DNA of 8,728 nt, taken from positions 1-8,728 of the forward strand of contig JANXAA010000072.1 in NCBI GenBank assembly GCA_025061865.1, given 5' to 3'. The position numbers were made by a program, and so were the translations under genes. The notes below the pieces were generated by a model. It worked only from the letters and a program-made list of their open reading frames with translations. It was not told the origin of the DNA and did not search any database. The DNA is from Acidobacteriota bacterium. GTDB taxonomy: Bacteria > Acidobacteriota > HRBIN11. Position 1 is the first letter of the stretch. Every line of letters starts with the position of its first letter. Below are positions 1 through 6,184 of the stretch, one piece after another.

Positions 1-619
1 GGGCTGACCGCAGAAGGATTGTACGGAGCTCCTCGGCCGTGTAATAGTCCAAACGATGGACGATACCGAACCGGGCCCGGAGGGGCGGCGTCAAGAGACC
101 GATCCGGGTCGTCGCCCCGACGAGCGTGAAGCGCGGCAGTTGCAAGCGGATCGTCCGGGCATTGGGACCCTGCGTCAGGACGATGTCGACTCGGAAGTCC
201 TCCAAGGCCGGATAGAGGACTTCCTCGCAAGCCGGATGGAGACGGTGGACCTCGTCAATAAATAAGATGTCGCCGGCCTCCAGGTTCGTCAGGATGGCCA
301 CAAGGTCGCCTGGGCGTTCGATGGCCGGGCCAGACGTGATCTTGATCTGGACGCCCATCTCGTGGGCCAGGATACTGGCCAGGGTCGTCTTCCCCAGACC
401 CGGCGGGCCGTACAGCAGGACGTGGTCTAAGGGCTCGCCTCGAGCCTTAGCGGCCTGGATATAAATCTCGAATTTCTCCTTCAGTTTGGCCTGGCCGATG
501 AAGTCCCGCAAGTTCCGAGGCCGCAGGAGGTTATCAAAGGGGGCGTCCTCCTGAAGGCGGAGGGGCGTCACGACCCGTTCCGTCCACCGCGTGTCTCGAT
601 TCGACCGGAGCGTGCCCAT
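1..619 (-). CDS. ruvB: Holliday junction branch migration helicase RuvB, N-terminal part (cut by window edge)
   Basis: RuvB is the hexameric AAA+ ATPase that, with RuvA, drives branch migration of Holliday junctions in recombinational repair; it acts in the cytoplasm on DNA. The minus-strand frame from the ATG at 619 gives 206 residues and then leaves the window, against about 335-350 for a full RuvB. Visible are Walker A GPPGLGKT (residues 71-78), the RuvB-typical SGPAIERPGDLVAILTNL (96-113), Walker B DILFIDEVHRL (117-127), the sensor-1 stretch GATTR (168-172) and the arginine-finger segment TPPLRARFG (177-185, finger probably Arg181). The winged-helix C-terminus lies outside the window. The ATG lacks a clear Shine-Dalgarno, but no start codon is available in frame before the upstream TAA at 671-673. 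It lies 167 bases downstream of the ABC ATPase gene and probably has its own promoter. Identification is secure. Confidence 0.97.
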   Translation of the reverse strand, partial: MGTLRSNRDTRWTERVVTPLRLQEDAPFDNLLRPRNLRDFIGQAKLKEKFEIYIQAAKARGEPLDHVLLYGPPGLGKTTLASILAHEMGVQIKITSGPAIERPGDLVAILTNLEAGDILFIDEVHRLHPACEEVLYPALEDFRVDIVLTQGPNARTIRLQLPRFTLVGATTRIGLLTPPLRARFGIVHRLDYYTAEELRTILLRSA

Positions 620-667
620 GAGTCGGACTCTACGGCCTTTGAAGGGTGCGCCGAGGAGTACAGGGGT

Positions 668-698
668 ATTTTAACCCAAGGGGCGACCTCGTGGACAA
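668..698 (-). promoter_or_regulatory. possible promoter for ruvB
   Basis: On the minus strand a TAAAAT (673-668, 5 of 6 to TATAAT) follows a TTGTCC (698-693, 4 of 6 to TTGACA) with a 19-base spacer. It lies about 50 bases before the RuvB start in the only AT-rich patch of this spacer. The long spacing and the weak -35 keep this tentative. Confidence 0.4.
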
Positions 699-719
699 AA
701 GCCCTTAGCGAGCGGGGCT
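697..719 (-). terminator. weak intrinsic terminator-like hairpin after the ABC operon
   Basis: Read on the minus strand, AGCCC (719-715) can pair with GGGCT (704-700) across a 10-base loop and is followed by a short T run. It sits about 70 bases after the stop of the ABC ATPase gene and before the ruvB promoter region. The five-pair stem and the short T run make it a weak candidate. A second stem-loop nearer the stop (752-775) has no T tract. Confidence 0.3.
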
Positions 720-786
720 GGGATGCCTTAGGGGTTCCCGCGAAGTGTCTCGGCGATGCACCAATCCTGCATGCCGGGTCTTCAGG

Positions 787-1533
787 CTACCGGAGGTCTG
801 GCCCGCCTGACGGGGGGACCGTCGCTTCGAGGGTCATGTACCGCAGGTAGAGGTCCTCCAGGTCCTCGTGTAGGAATTCCGACCGGGTGTACTCAGCGAT
901 GAGCCGACCTGCTTTCAAGATGCCGACCCGGTCGGCGATGGCCTTGACCCGAAAGACTTCATGAGTCGCCATCAGGATGGCCCGGCCCTCATCCCGAAAT
1001 CGCCGGAGGAGTTCCATGAGATCGGCCGCTGCCTGGGGGTCCAGACCCGCCGTCGGCTCGTCCAAGAGCATGTTGTCGGCCCGTCGGACGAGAGCGATGG
1101 CCAAGGCCAGCTTCTGCCGCATCCCCTTCGAGAAATGGCGGACCCGCCGGTGCCAGTCCCGTTCGTCTAAACCGACCCGCCGCAAGGCATCCGCGTATGT
1201 CCCCGGGTCGGGAAGCGTCGGTTGGCCCAGACGGGCGAAAAAATCTAAATTTTGGAGTCCGGTCAGGCTTTCGTAGAGCCGTACGTTTTCGGGGATATAG
1301 GCGACGAACTTTTTGGCCTCCTGGGGGGCGCTCGTCACGTCCACGCCGTTGACGTAAGCCGTTCCTGAAGTCGGCGCCAGAAAACCCAGAAAGAGGTGAA
1401 GGGCCGTCGTCTTGCCGGCCCCGTTGGCTCCCAGGAGGGCATAGACTTCTCCATTCCGGACCTCGACGTTGAAGTCCAACAACGCTTGGGTCCCGTCCTC
1501 ATAAGTCTTGGTCAAACCTTGGGCCTTGAGCAT
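787..1533 (-). CDS. ABC transporter ATP-binding protein, ABC-2 (NatA/CcmA-like) exporter type
   Basis: This 248-residue protein is the nucleotide-binding subunit that powers an ABC-2 exporter on the inner face of the membrane. Visible are Walker A GANGAGKT (35-42), the signature FSKGMRQK (133-140), Walker B NMLLDEP (153-159) with D-loop AGLD (161-164), and the switch histidine in ATHE (His190). The Q-loop reads YIPEN (79-83), with Glu82 where many ABC proteins have Gln; this is usual in the ABC-2/NatA-like branch. The length fits one ATPase domain with no extra C-terminal domain. The ATG at 1533 has a good Shine-Dalgarno, GAGG at 1544-1541, seven bases upstream. The gene starts 13 bases after the NEW3-like gene ends and is the third gene of the permease, NEW3-like protein and ATPase operon. 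The exported substrate cannot be told from the sequence. Confidence 0.95.
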   Translation of the reverse strand: MLKAQGLTKTYEDGTQALLDFNVEVRNGEVYALLGANGAGKTTALHLFLGFLAPTSGTAYVNGVDVTSAPQEAKKFVAYIPENVRLYESLTGLQNLDFFARLGQPTLPDPGTYADALRRVGLDERDWHRRVRHFSKGMRQKLALAIALVRRADNMLLDEPTAGLDPQAAADLMELLRRFRDEGRAILMATHEVFRVKAIADRVGILKAGRLIAEYTRSEFLHEDLEDLYLRYMTLEATVPPSGGPDLR

Positions 1534-1546
1534 CGGTCAACCTCAT

Positions 1547-3043
1547 TCAATGGCGGCGGGTCAGCCGAATGCCCCACAAGACAATGCCCAAGCAAAGCCC
1601 CACAAGGACCACGATGAGGAGTCCCAAGCCCCATCCGCCGGACCGGCCTGTCACATGAATCCGGAGGACTTTCTCGTCGGTCGTGACGGGCCGTCCGACA
1701 GAGAGGGCCTCGACCCGAAGACGGGCCTCGTAGTCCCCCATAGGCAGGTCTCGGGGTGGCCATAACCGAAGTCGGACCCGCGCCTCGCCGGCTGGCTCCA
1801 AGGAAGGAATTGAGGAGAGCGCGACCTCGAAACGCCAGTCCAGAGGCGCTTGGACCGGGAGCCGGACATTGTCGACCCGGCGGGTCCCGACGTTCTGGAC
1901 GGTGACCTCGACCTCGGCTGCTTGATCCGGCCGGATGACAAGATAGAAGTTCGGGACCTCGACGGCCAGCCGACCGACTCCTCGGGGGATGACCTCTACG
2001 AGGGCCTCGGGGCTAGGGAGCTCGGCCCGTTCCAAGTCCGAGAGACCCGCTGATGCCGGAAGCCGGGCCGCTTCCGCCTCTGGTAGACACAAGACGGCAA
2101 AGCGGACTGACCGGTCGGGTCGAACTTGCTCGGTCGGCTCGGGGGGCAAATAGAGCCGCAAGGTCAGTCGCAGGTTCGTGGTGCCTTCCGGAAATCGGAC
2201 TTGGGTCCAACGGGCTGACGTCTGGGGGTCCAGAAACTCGGCCACGACCTCCGACGGAAGTCCGACGACCCGCAAGTGACACACAGGGTCGGCACCGGCA
2301 AAGCGTTCCAGGCTGACCTCCCAGGCGGCCGTGCCCCCAAGGTCGGCCTCTTGAGAAGGCGGTTTGACCATGACCCGCACGCCCTGGGATGCGACCTGCA
2401 TCAAGAGAACCTTCTGGCGGTCTTCCCGGCCGGCATACAGGAGCAAGACTTCTACGGCCTCGGCGTCCTTCAGGAGGATGAATTCCACGCTGGAGGTCTG
2501 ACCCGGCGATAGGGAAGGGATCCGAACTTGATAGGGGTCGGACACGACGAGGCCGTCCCGCAAGAGCGACACATAGACGTCCCGGAGTTCTAACGGGACC
2601 GGAAGTGGGCTGTCGCCGGAGCCCCAACTCTTCAACAGGTCCGCATCGGGTCCGGCGTGACGGAGGACGACCCGGACGTGAATTCGGCCCCATTCGTCGA
2701 CCCATTTCCGCGCGGCCACGACGAGGACCCGGTGCAGGCCCCCGAGGGCTTGGACGAGAGCTTCTTGGAACTCGACCTGAGCCCGGCGGTAAGCGGCTTC
2801 CTTGCGAGAGAAGTCCTCCTCGGAGATGAGGCCGACCTCCCGCATCCGGATAGCCCGATCGTAATCCTTCCGGGCCTCATCCAGTTGAATACGGGCTCGT
2901 TGGAGTTGAAAGATCTTGGGCACATCCTGGGCGACCGTCAGAACCCCCCGGCCCAAGAGAAGACTTAGCAAGATCCCTGTGACCCCGATCAGCAGGCCCT
3001 TTCGAAGGACTCGGGACGAACGGACGAGTCTAACGCACGTCAT
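1547..3043 (-). CDS. Membrane-anchored protein with coiled-coil hairpin and NEW3-like domain, ABC exporter partner
   Basis: This 498-residue protein has an N-terminal hydrophobic segment (about 16-36, signal anchor or signal peptide), a charged helical region (45-105) and beta-rich middle regions. A C-terminal domain (about 358-465) has the NEW3 (alpha-galactosidase NPCBM-associated) pattern: V-N-V-G near 382-386, a DW near 402, SLEPAGEARVRL (414-425) and MGDYEARLRV (435-444). One transmembrane helix (about 471-492) ends in a short basic tail, so most of the chain should lie outside the cytoplasm. The helical region carries REVGLISEEDFSRKEAAY (68-85), which recalls the hairpin turn of HlyD/RND adaptor coiled coils (GxISxxxxD). 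The gene overlaps the permease end by 14 bases, has no evident Shine-Dalgarno, and is probably translated by coupling. I infer an extracytoplasmic accessory subunit of the exporter. NEW3 domains elsewhere are carbohydrate-associated, so a cell-surface substrate is possible but unproven. Confidence 0.8.
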   Translation of the reverse strand: MTCVRLVRSSRVLRKGLLIGVTGILLSLLLGRGVLTVAQDVPKIFQLQRARIQLDEARKDYDRAIRMREVGLISEEDFSRKEAAYRRAQVEFQEALVQALGGLHRVLVVAARKWVDEWGRIHVRVVLRHAGPDADLLKSWGSGDSPLPVPLELRDVYVSLLRDGLVVSDPYQVRIPSLSPGQTSSVEFILLKDAEAVEVLLLYAGREDRQKVLLMQVASQGVRVMVKPPSQEADLGGTAAWEVSLERFAGADPVCHLRVVGLPSEVVAEFLDPQTSARWTQVRFPEGTTNLRLTLRLYLPPEPTEQVRPDRSVRFAVLCLPEAEAARLPASAGLSDLERAELPSPEALVEVIPRGVGRLAVEVPNFYLVIRPDQAAEVEVTVQNVGTRRVDNVRLPVQAPLDWRFEVALSSIPSLEPAGEARVRLRLWPPRDLPMGDYEARLRVEALSVGRPVTTDEKVLRIHVTGRSGGWGLGLLIVVLVGLCLGIVLWGIRLTRRH

Positions 3044-4520
3044 AACGCAGAAAGCTGACGTAAGCGCCGGCCAGGAAGGCCACGGCGTAAAAACCCAGCA
3101 GGAGGACGTCTATCCCCACGGCCCGCCAGACCTCCGGCCAAGACGCCCACTGGTATTGCAAGTGGGGAACCGACGCCCCTTTGGGGTCGAAGCCCTTCAC
3201 GATTTCCGTACGGATGCCCATGTATTGGCCGACGGCCGAACCGTACCAGTGAAGCACAAACTTACTATACACCTGATCCCGGACTTCCGTCAGGAACCGC
3301 CGGGCGTTGGCCCGTAACGTCTCGACGGCCGTGACGCCCGTTCCGGCGACCTCCGTGAGGACGAACGTGTAGCCACTGACCGGCGATAGGCGGGCCAGGT
3401 TGCGGGCGATGCGGATCTGCCCGTGGCGTCGGTTCGTGTAGTCTTGATCCAATCGGTCGACCTCGGCCTGAAGTCGTTGCTCGAAGACTCGGTCGAGGCT
3501 CTGGCGGCCCTCCTCGTAAGCTTGCCGAACCTGCAGGAGCTGGCCCCCTTGGGCGTACATCACATCCCAGCCCTTCTCCTTCGGGTCCAGGCCGAATTGG
3601 AGGAGTGTCCGGTCAAAGAGGTCCCGCCGGGCCTGATCCCACTCCCGGGTCAAATTCTGCCGAAGCAGCTGCTTTCGCAGGTCGTGGACTTGAGGCGACT
3701 CCACGGGATATACGACGGCGGCGACCATCGGGCTGACCTTGGGGATGACCAAGACCATAAGGGTCCATAGAAGCAACAGCGTCACCAGGGCCGTCGTCGA
3801 GCGAACGGTCTGGGCCGAAACGAGGACCCCCAGGGCGACCATCGCCAGGAGGAACACCAGCGTCACTCCTATGACGAGCAGAAGTACCCCCGCCCCATGA
3901 GGTCCCCGCCAGACCGCCGTCGCCCCCGTCCCGACCAGGACGATCAGGCCGACGACCCCGGCCAGGATCAAAGGGATGAGAAGCAAGACATAAGCCCCCA
4001 AGACCTTGCCGACGACGACCTGCCAGCGGGCGACCGGCTGGGCCATCAGCAAGCCCAGGGTACCCCGCTCCTTTTCGCCGGCAATGCTGTCAAACGTGAA
4101 GACCATCGCCAGGAGCGAAAGGACGGCTCCGACGACAAACGCCAGGTCCACGGGCCCGAAAATGAAAGCCAGAGGATTGGAGACCTCGCCCTCATGTCGG
4201 ATCTGGACCCCGCCGTCCCGAGAGACCACGACCTTCGTCGGCAGGACCGGCTCTAGGCCACCGGCGACCCACAGCCACGGCGACGCCGGCCGATAGCCCT
4301 CGGCCTGTAGGTCCGGGCCGATTCTCCCTTGGGTCCGTTCCTGATAGTTGGCCCGAGATGCTTCGTAAAAGGACCATCGCTGATAGTAGTCCTGAACGTT
4401 CATATACACACTCAGGGGAATGACCAGTAAGCAGAGGACGACGGCGACGACGAACCGATAGCTGACGAGGGGCCTCCAAGAGTTCTTTGCGGATAATGCG
4501 GTACATCCCCCTTTCCCCAC
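3030..4520 (-). CDS. ABC-2 type transporter permease with large extracytoplasmic loops; N-terminus probably frameshifted
   Basis: The open frame from the GTG at 4520 gives 496 residues. About six membrane helices are visible (22-40, 124-144, 172-196, 211-236, 241-263, 468-490). Between them is the ABC-2 hallmark GEKERGTLGLLMAQPV (148-163), and a roughly 200-residue loop (264-467) contains LARLSPVSGYTF (375-386). The residues before 17 (VGKGGCTALSAKNSWR) look unlike a permease start. The next frame, from the ATG at 4506, reads MYRIIRKELLE, the usual start of this family, and joins smoothly to PLVSYRFVV of the main frame if one base is removed from GGCCCC at 4474-4469. The ATG at 4506 also has an SD-like GGGGA (4518-4514), while the GTG has none. 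The true start is therefore likely 4506 with a one-base frameshift or sequence error. It is the first gene of the exporter operon; the substrate is unknown. Confidence 0.85.
   Translation of the reverse strand: MGKGGCTALSAKNSWRPLVSYRFVVAVVLCLLVIPLSVYMNVQDYYQRWSFYEASRANYQERTQGRIGPDLQAEGYRPASPWLWVAGGLEPVLPTKVVVSRDGGVQIRHEGEVSNPLAFIFGPVDLAFVVGAVLSLLAMVFTFDSIAGEKERGTLGLLMAQPVARWQVVVGKVLGAYVLLLIPLILAGVVGLIVLVGTGATAVWRGPHGAGVLLLVIGVTLVFLLAMVALGVLVSAQTVRSTTALVTLLLLWTLMVLVIPKVSPMVAAVVYPVESPQVHDLRKQLLRQNLTREWDQARRDLFDRTLLQFGLDPKEKGWDVMYAQGGQLLQVRQAYEEGRQSLDRVFEQRLQAEVDRLDQDYTNRRHGQIRIARNLARLSPVSGYTFVLTEVAGTGVTAVETLRANARRFLTEVRDQVYSKFVLHWYGSAVGQYMGIRTEIVKGFDPKGASVPHLQYQWASWPEVWRAVGIDVLLLGFYAVAFLAGAYVSFLRYDVR
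4469..4506 (-). other. out-of-frame N-terminal segment of the ABC-2 permease
   Basis: From the ATG at 4506 this frame encodes MYRIIRKELLE and then passes into nonsense (APRQLSVRRRRR). The IIRKELLE segment matches the cytoplasmic lead-in helix of ABC-2 permeases. Removing one base from the GGCCCC run would give ELLE-P/A-LVSYRF and restore a complete protein of about 491 residues. The same junction is described under the permease entry. Confidence 0.65.
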
Positions 4521-4605
4521 TCCGAAGCGGGGTCCGACCCTCAGGCGGCCGGATGTCCGTTTCCAGAATTGGCTCCCAGCCGCACTCAGGGGCCGAACTC
4601 CTGAT

Positions 4606-4634
4606 TTATTTTAACTATTACTTGATTATAATTT
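4606..4634 (-). promoter_or_regulatory. probable promoter region of the ABC exporter operon
   Basis: A sharply AT-rich block on the minus strand contains a perfect TATAAT (4630-4625), which overlaps the TAA stop of the upstream Cys-rich gene, and a TAAAAT a little further on. No good -35 hexamer is seen at the proper distance. It is the only promoter-like block in the 105-base gap before the permease, so it may start the three-gene operon about 100 bases ahead of it. Confidence 0.45.
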
Positions 4635-5225
4635 AGGCTTTCGGGTCGTGTCGCTCGCCCAGCATTCACCTCTGCCGATGCCACAGCACGGGCCACAACA
4701 AGCGCCGCAACAGGCCAGAACCCTCACGTCTGGCATCATCAGAACCGGGACGACCTCGTCGCTTTGAATTTGAATGTGGTGGCGTAAGAGCATCGGGATG
4801 GTGTCCGATTCGACCTCCTGATGGCGCTTTTTGCATTCAGCCCCCGAGAGTTCCGGTTCGCAGAGGAACGGGTCGAAAATAGAGGCATAGCAGGCAAGCT
4901 CTGAGGGGTCCCCCTTCGGAAATGTCGGGTCCAAGCGAGCCCATAAGGGGATTCGAGTGTTGGGTCGATTCTTGGTGAGGACCTCAAAGGTCCCGGCCCC
5001 TGGAATCGTAAAACGTAAAAGTTGACCTTCCCAGAAGCCGGCTTCTTGTGCTCCGGTAAAGGGTCGGGGTGAAACGACGACGAAACCGAGGTTGCGAATG
5101 TTGAAGCCCACATAGAGGCCTAACATATTACAGCGGAGGTCTGGGATCAGGCGGTCATTCCACTTGAGGGGACTCTCCCGCGTAGACAACCTGATTAGGA
5201 CCCATGTCCCTTGAGTAGTGTTCAT
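4626..5225 (-). CDS. hypothetical exported protein with Cys-rich CCGx tail (main open frame, N-terminus missing)
   Basis: The uninterrupted frame from the ATG at 5225 gives 199 residues with no family I can name. The stretch GFVVVSPRPF (47-56), then EAGFWEGQLLRFTIPGAGTFEV (61-82, a beta-rich region) and LWARLDPTF (94-102) recall hypothetical secreted proteins of Acidobacteriota; this is from memory. There are eleven cysteines, seven of them in the last 28 residues: three consecutive CCGx units, CCGA, CCGP and CCGI (172-183), then GRGEC. The tail could bind metal or form disulfides; neither is shown. The ATG at 5225 has no Shine-Dalgarno. The same frame upstream encodes a hydrophobic signal-peptide core, and a better start with a good SD lies at 5319 in another frame, joined by one base change in a run of seven G. 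The intact product would be about 230 residues. Confidence 0.7.
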   Translation of the reverse strand: MNTTQGTWVLIRLSTRESPLKWNDRLIPDLRCNMLGLYVGFNIRNLGFVVVSPRPFTGAQEAGFWEGQLLRFTIPGAGTFEVLTKNRPNTRIPLWARLDPTFPKGDPSELACYASIFDPFLCEPELSGAECKKRHQEVESDTIPMLLRHHIQIQSDEVVPVLMMPDVRVLACCGACCGPCCGIGRGECWASDTTRKPKL

Positions 5226-5319
5226 CGGACGGAGTACTTGAACACCGACGCCGAGGAGAAGCGCTACCGTCGACAGGCCGATGGCCCCCCCACGAGGATC
5301 GACGGGCCAAGTGCCTCAT
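5226..5319 (-). other. frameshifted signal-peptide region of the Cys-rich protein
   Basis: The ATG at 5319 has an ideal Shine-Dalgarno (AAGG at 5329-5326, six bases away) and encodes MRHLARRSSW, a basic n-region. A run of seven G (plus strand C 5285-5291) follows. Past it, the frame of the downstream protein reads AIGLSTVALLLGVGVQVLRP, a typical hydrophobic core. The two halves are out of frame by exactly one base: six G instead of seven would join them into a standard signal peptide fused to the 199-residue frame. As written, translation from 5319 goes on in a wrong frame to 5155. This is either a base-calling error, a real inactivating mutation, or a slippage-controlled switch. Confidence 0.65.
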
Positions 5320-5350
5320 GGTAGACCTTATGAGGATTTTGTCTGACTTT

Positions 5351-5381
5351 AGTATAGTAAATTCAAGGCAGTCGTAATCAA
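5351..5381 (-). promoter_or_regulatory. probable promoter of the Cys-rich protein gene
   Basis: On the minus strand TTGATT (5381-5376, 4 of 6 to the -35 consensus) is followed after 19 bases by TATACT (5356-5351, 5 of 6 to the -10 consensus). A start of transcription near 5343 would leave a leader of about 25 bases carrying the AAGG ribosome binding site before the ATG at 5319. Confidence 0.5.
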
Positions 5382-5450
5382 GCCATAACCGATCTCGCAG
5401 GCCCCTACCGCCTCTTACCTGCGACCTGCCGAAGGACTGAACGGCTCTGA

Positions 5451-5480
5451 TTGCCCTCCAGTAGGGGGTCCCCCTATGAT
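5451..5480 (+). promoter_or_regulatory. putative coaE promoter with palindrome in the spacer
   Basis: TTGCCC (5451-5456, 4 of 6) and TATGAT (5475-5480, 5 of 6) lie 18 bases apart on the plus strand, about 45 bases ahead of the coaE start. The spacer holds TAGGGGG-T-CCCCCTA (5462-5476), an inverted repeat with 7-base arms and a single central base that runs into the -10 box. That is where a repressor or spacer-length-sensing regulator would bind, although no regulator is identified here. Confidence 0.45.
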
Positions 5481-5496
5481 GGGGCCGCCGAGACAG

Positions 5497-5517
5497 GGGG
5501 ACGCGTCCCCGGAGGGG
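5497..5517 (+). promoter_or_regulatory. palindrome and ribosome binding site of coaE
   Basis: GGGGACGCGTCCCC (5497-5510) is a perfect 14-base palindrome and is followed directly by the strong Shine-Dalgarno GGAGGGG (5511-5517), seven bases before the GTG at 5525. The CCCC of the palindrome can pair either with its own upstream GGGG or, across a GGA loop, with the GGGG of the Shine-Dalgarno. The two structures exclude each other. The SD fixes GTG 5525 as the start. Confidence 0.5.
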
Positions 5518-5524
5518 TCCCGTC

Positions 5525-6184
5525 GTGAGTCGCATCCGAGACCGTCGAGTCCGGTGGATCGGCCTGACGGGCGGCATTGCCACGGGCAAGAGCGTCGTGG
5601 CCCGTATCCTGGCCGCCGACTTTGACGCCGCGGTCGTCGACGCGGACGACGTCGTCCATGCCCTCCTGGCCCCCGGGGGGGCGGCTTATGCCGCGGTCGT
5701 CGCCGCCTTTGGGCAAGACGTCCTGAACGCCGATGGCCGGATCGACCGAAAGCGGTTGGGCCGGTGGGTCTTCCAGGACGCCGCGGCCCGTCGCCGTCTG
5801 GAAGCTATCGTGCATCCCCTGGTGATCCGGGAGACAGCCCGCCTCATCGAGACCTACCTGGCCGCCGGGGCCTGGCTGGTCGTCGGCGTAGCGCCCCTGA
5901 TGATGGAAGTCGGCACCCACCAGCGGTTTCCCCTCGTCGTCGTGACCCATTGCTCGGAGGCGACTCAAATCCGCCGGCTTCGGGAGCGGGGCTTCTCTGA
6001 GGCCGAGGCCCGTCGTCGCATCGAGGCCCAGTGGCCCGTCGAACAGAAACGCCGGATGGCCGACGTCGTGATCGACACGGAGGGCTCGATGGCCGAAACC
6101 CGGGGCCAGGTCCTGGCCCTCGTCGCTTGGCTGTGGCCGGCCCATCCGGCCATTGCCCGATTCCGCCTGGAGGGGATGGCGTGA
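5525..6184 (+). CDS. coaE: dephospho-CoA kinase
   Basis: CoaE phosphorylates the 3'-hydroxyl of the ribose of dephospho-CoA with ATP, the last step of coenzyme A synthesis, in the cytoplasm. The 219-residue product is the usual size or slightly longer. The P-loop reads GLTGGIATGKS (13-23; GIGSGKS is the more usual form). Next come DADDVVH (39-45), GRIDRKRLGRWVF (71-83) and LEAIVHPLV (92-100), then PLMMEVGTHQRFPLVVV (124-140). The lid region RLRERGFSEAEARRRIEAQ (151-169) and KRRMADVVIDTEG (175-187) complete the family pattern. The start is a GTG backed by GGAGGGG seven bases upstream. The first nine residues are an extra basic lead. The next gene overlaps the stop by four bases, so the two are translationally coupled. 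Identification is secure. Confidence 0.95.
   Translation: MSRIRDRRVRWIGLTGGIATGKSVVARILAADFDAAVVDADDVVHALLAPGGAAYAAVVAAFGQDVLNADGRIDRKRLGRWVFQDAAARRRLEAIVHPLVIRETARLIETYLAAGAWLVVGVAPLMMEVGTHQRFPLVVVTHCSEATQIRRLRERGFSEAEARRRIEAQWPVEQKRRMADVVIDTEGSMAETRGQVLALVAWLWPAHPAIARFRLEGMA

Noticed and set aside
752..775. stem-loop GGC-ATGCA / TGCAT-GCC after the ABC ATPase stop
   Set aside because: It is a fair hairpin with one bulged base, but no T tract follows, so it is not called an intrinsic terminator.
2013..2705. minus-strand 230-residue open frame inside the NEW3-like gene
   Set aside because: Low-complexity Pro/Arg/Gly composition in a second frame of a real gene; typical of GC-rich shadow frames.
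4530..4540. GGGTC-C-GACCC palindrome before the ABC permease
   Set aside because: Only 5-base arms in GC-rich DNA; it resembles the coaE palindrome only loosely and could be chance.
5464..5517. possible G-quadruplex from four G runs ahead of coaE
   Set aside because: The loops are 11-13 bases long and C runs compete for pairing; hairpins are the more likely structures.
5155..5589. minus-strand 144-residue open frame across the divergent spacer
   Set aside because: Only its MRHLARRSSW piece is meaningful, as the start of the Cys-rich protein before the poly-G frameshift. The rest is Arg/Pro-rich noise.
5474..6145. long minus-strand open frame opposite coaE (223 residues)
   Set aside because: It is the antisense shadow of coaE, is Gly/Pro/Asp/Arg-rich and has no family pattern; coaE on the plus strand is certain.
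6031..6180. extended start of the membrane-anchored protein inside coaE
   Set aside because: The extra residues are Gly/Pro/Arg-rich; GTG 6181 has a strong Shine-Dalgarno and a standard coupled overlap.
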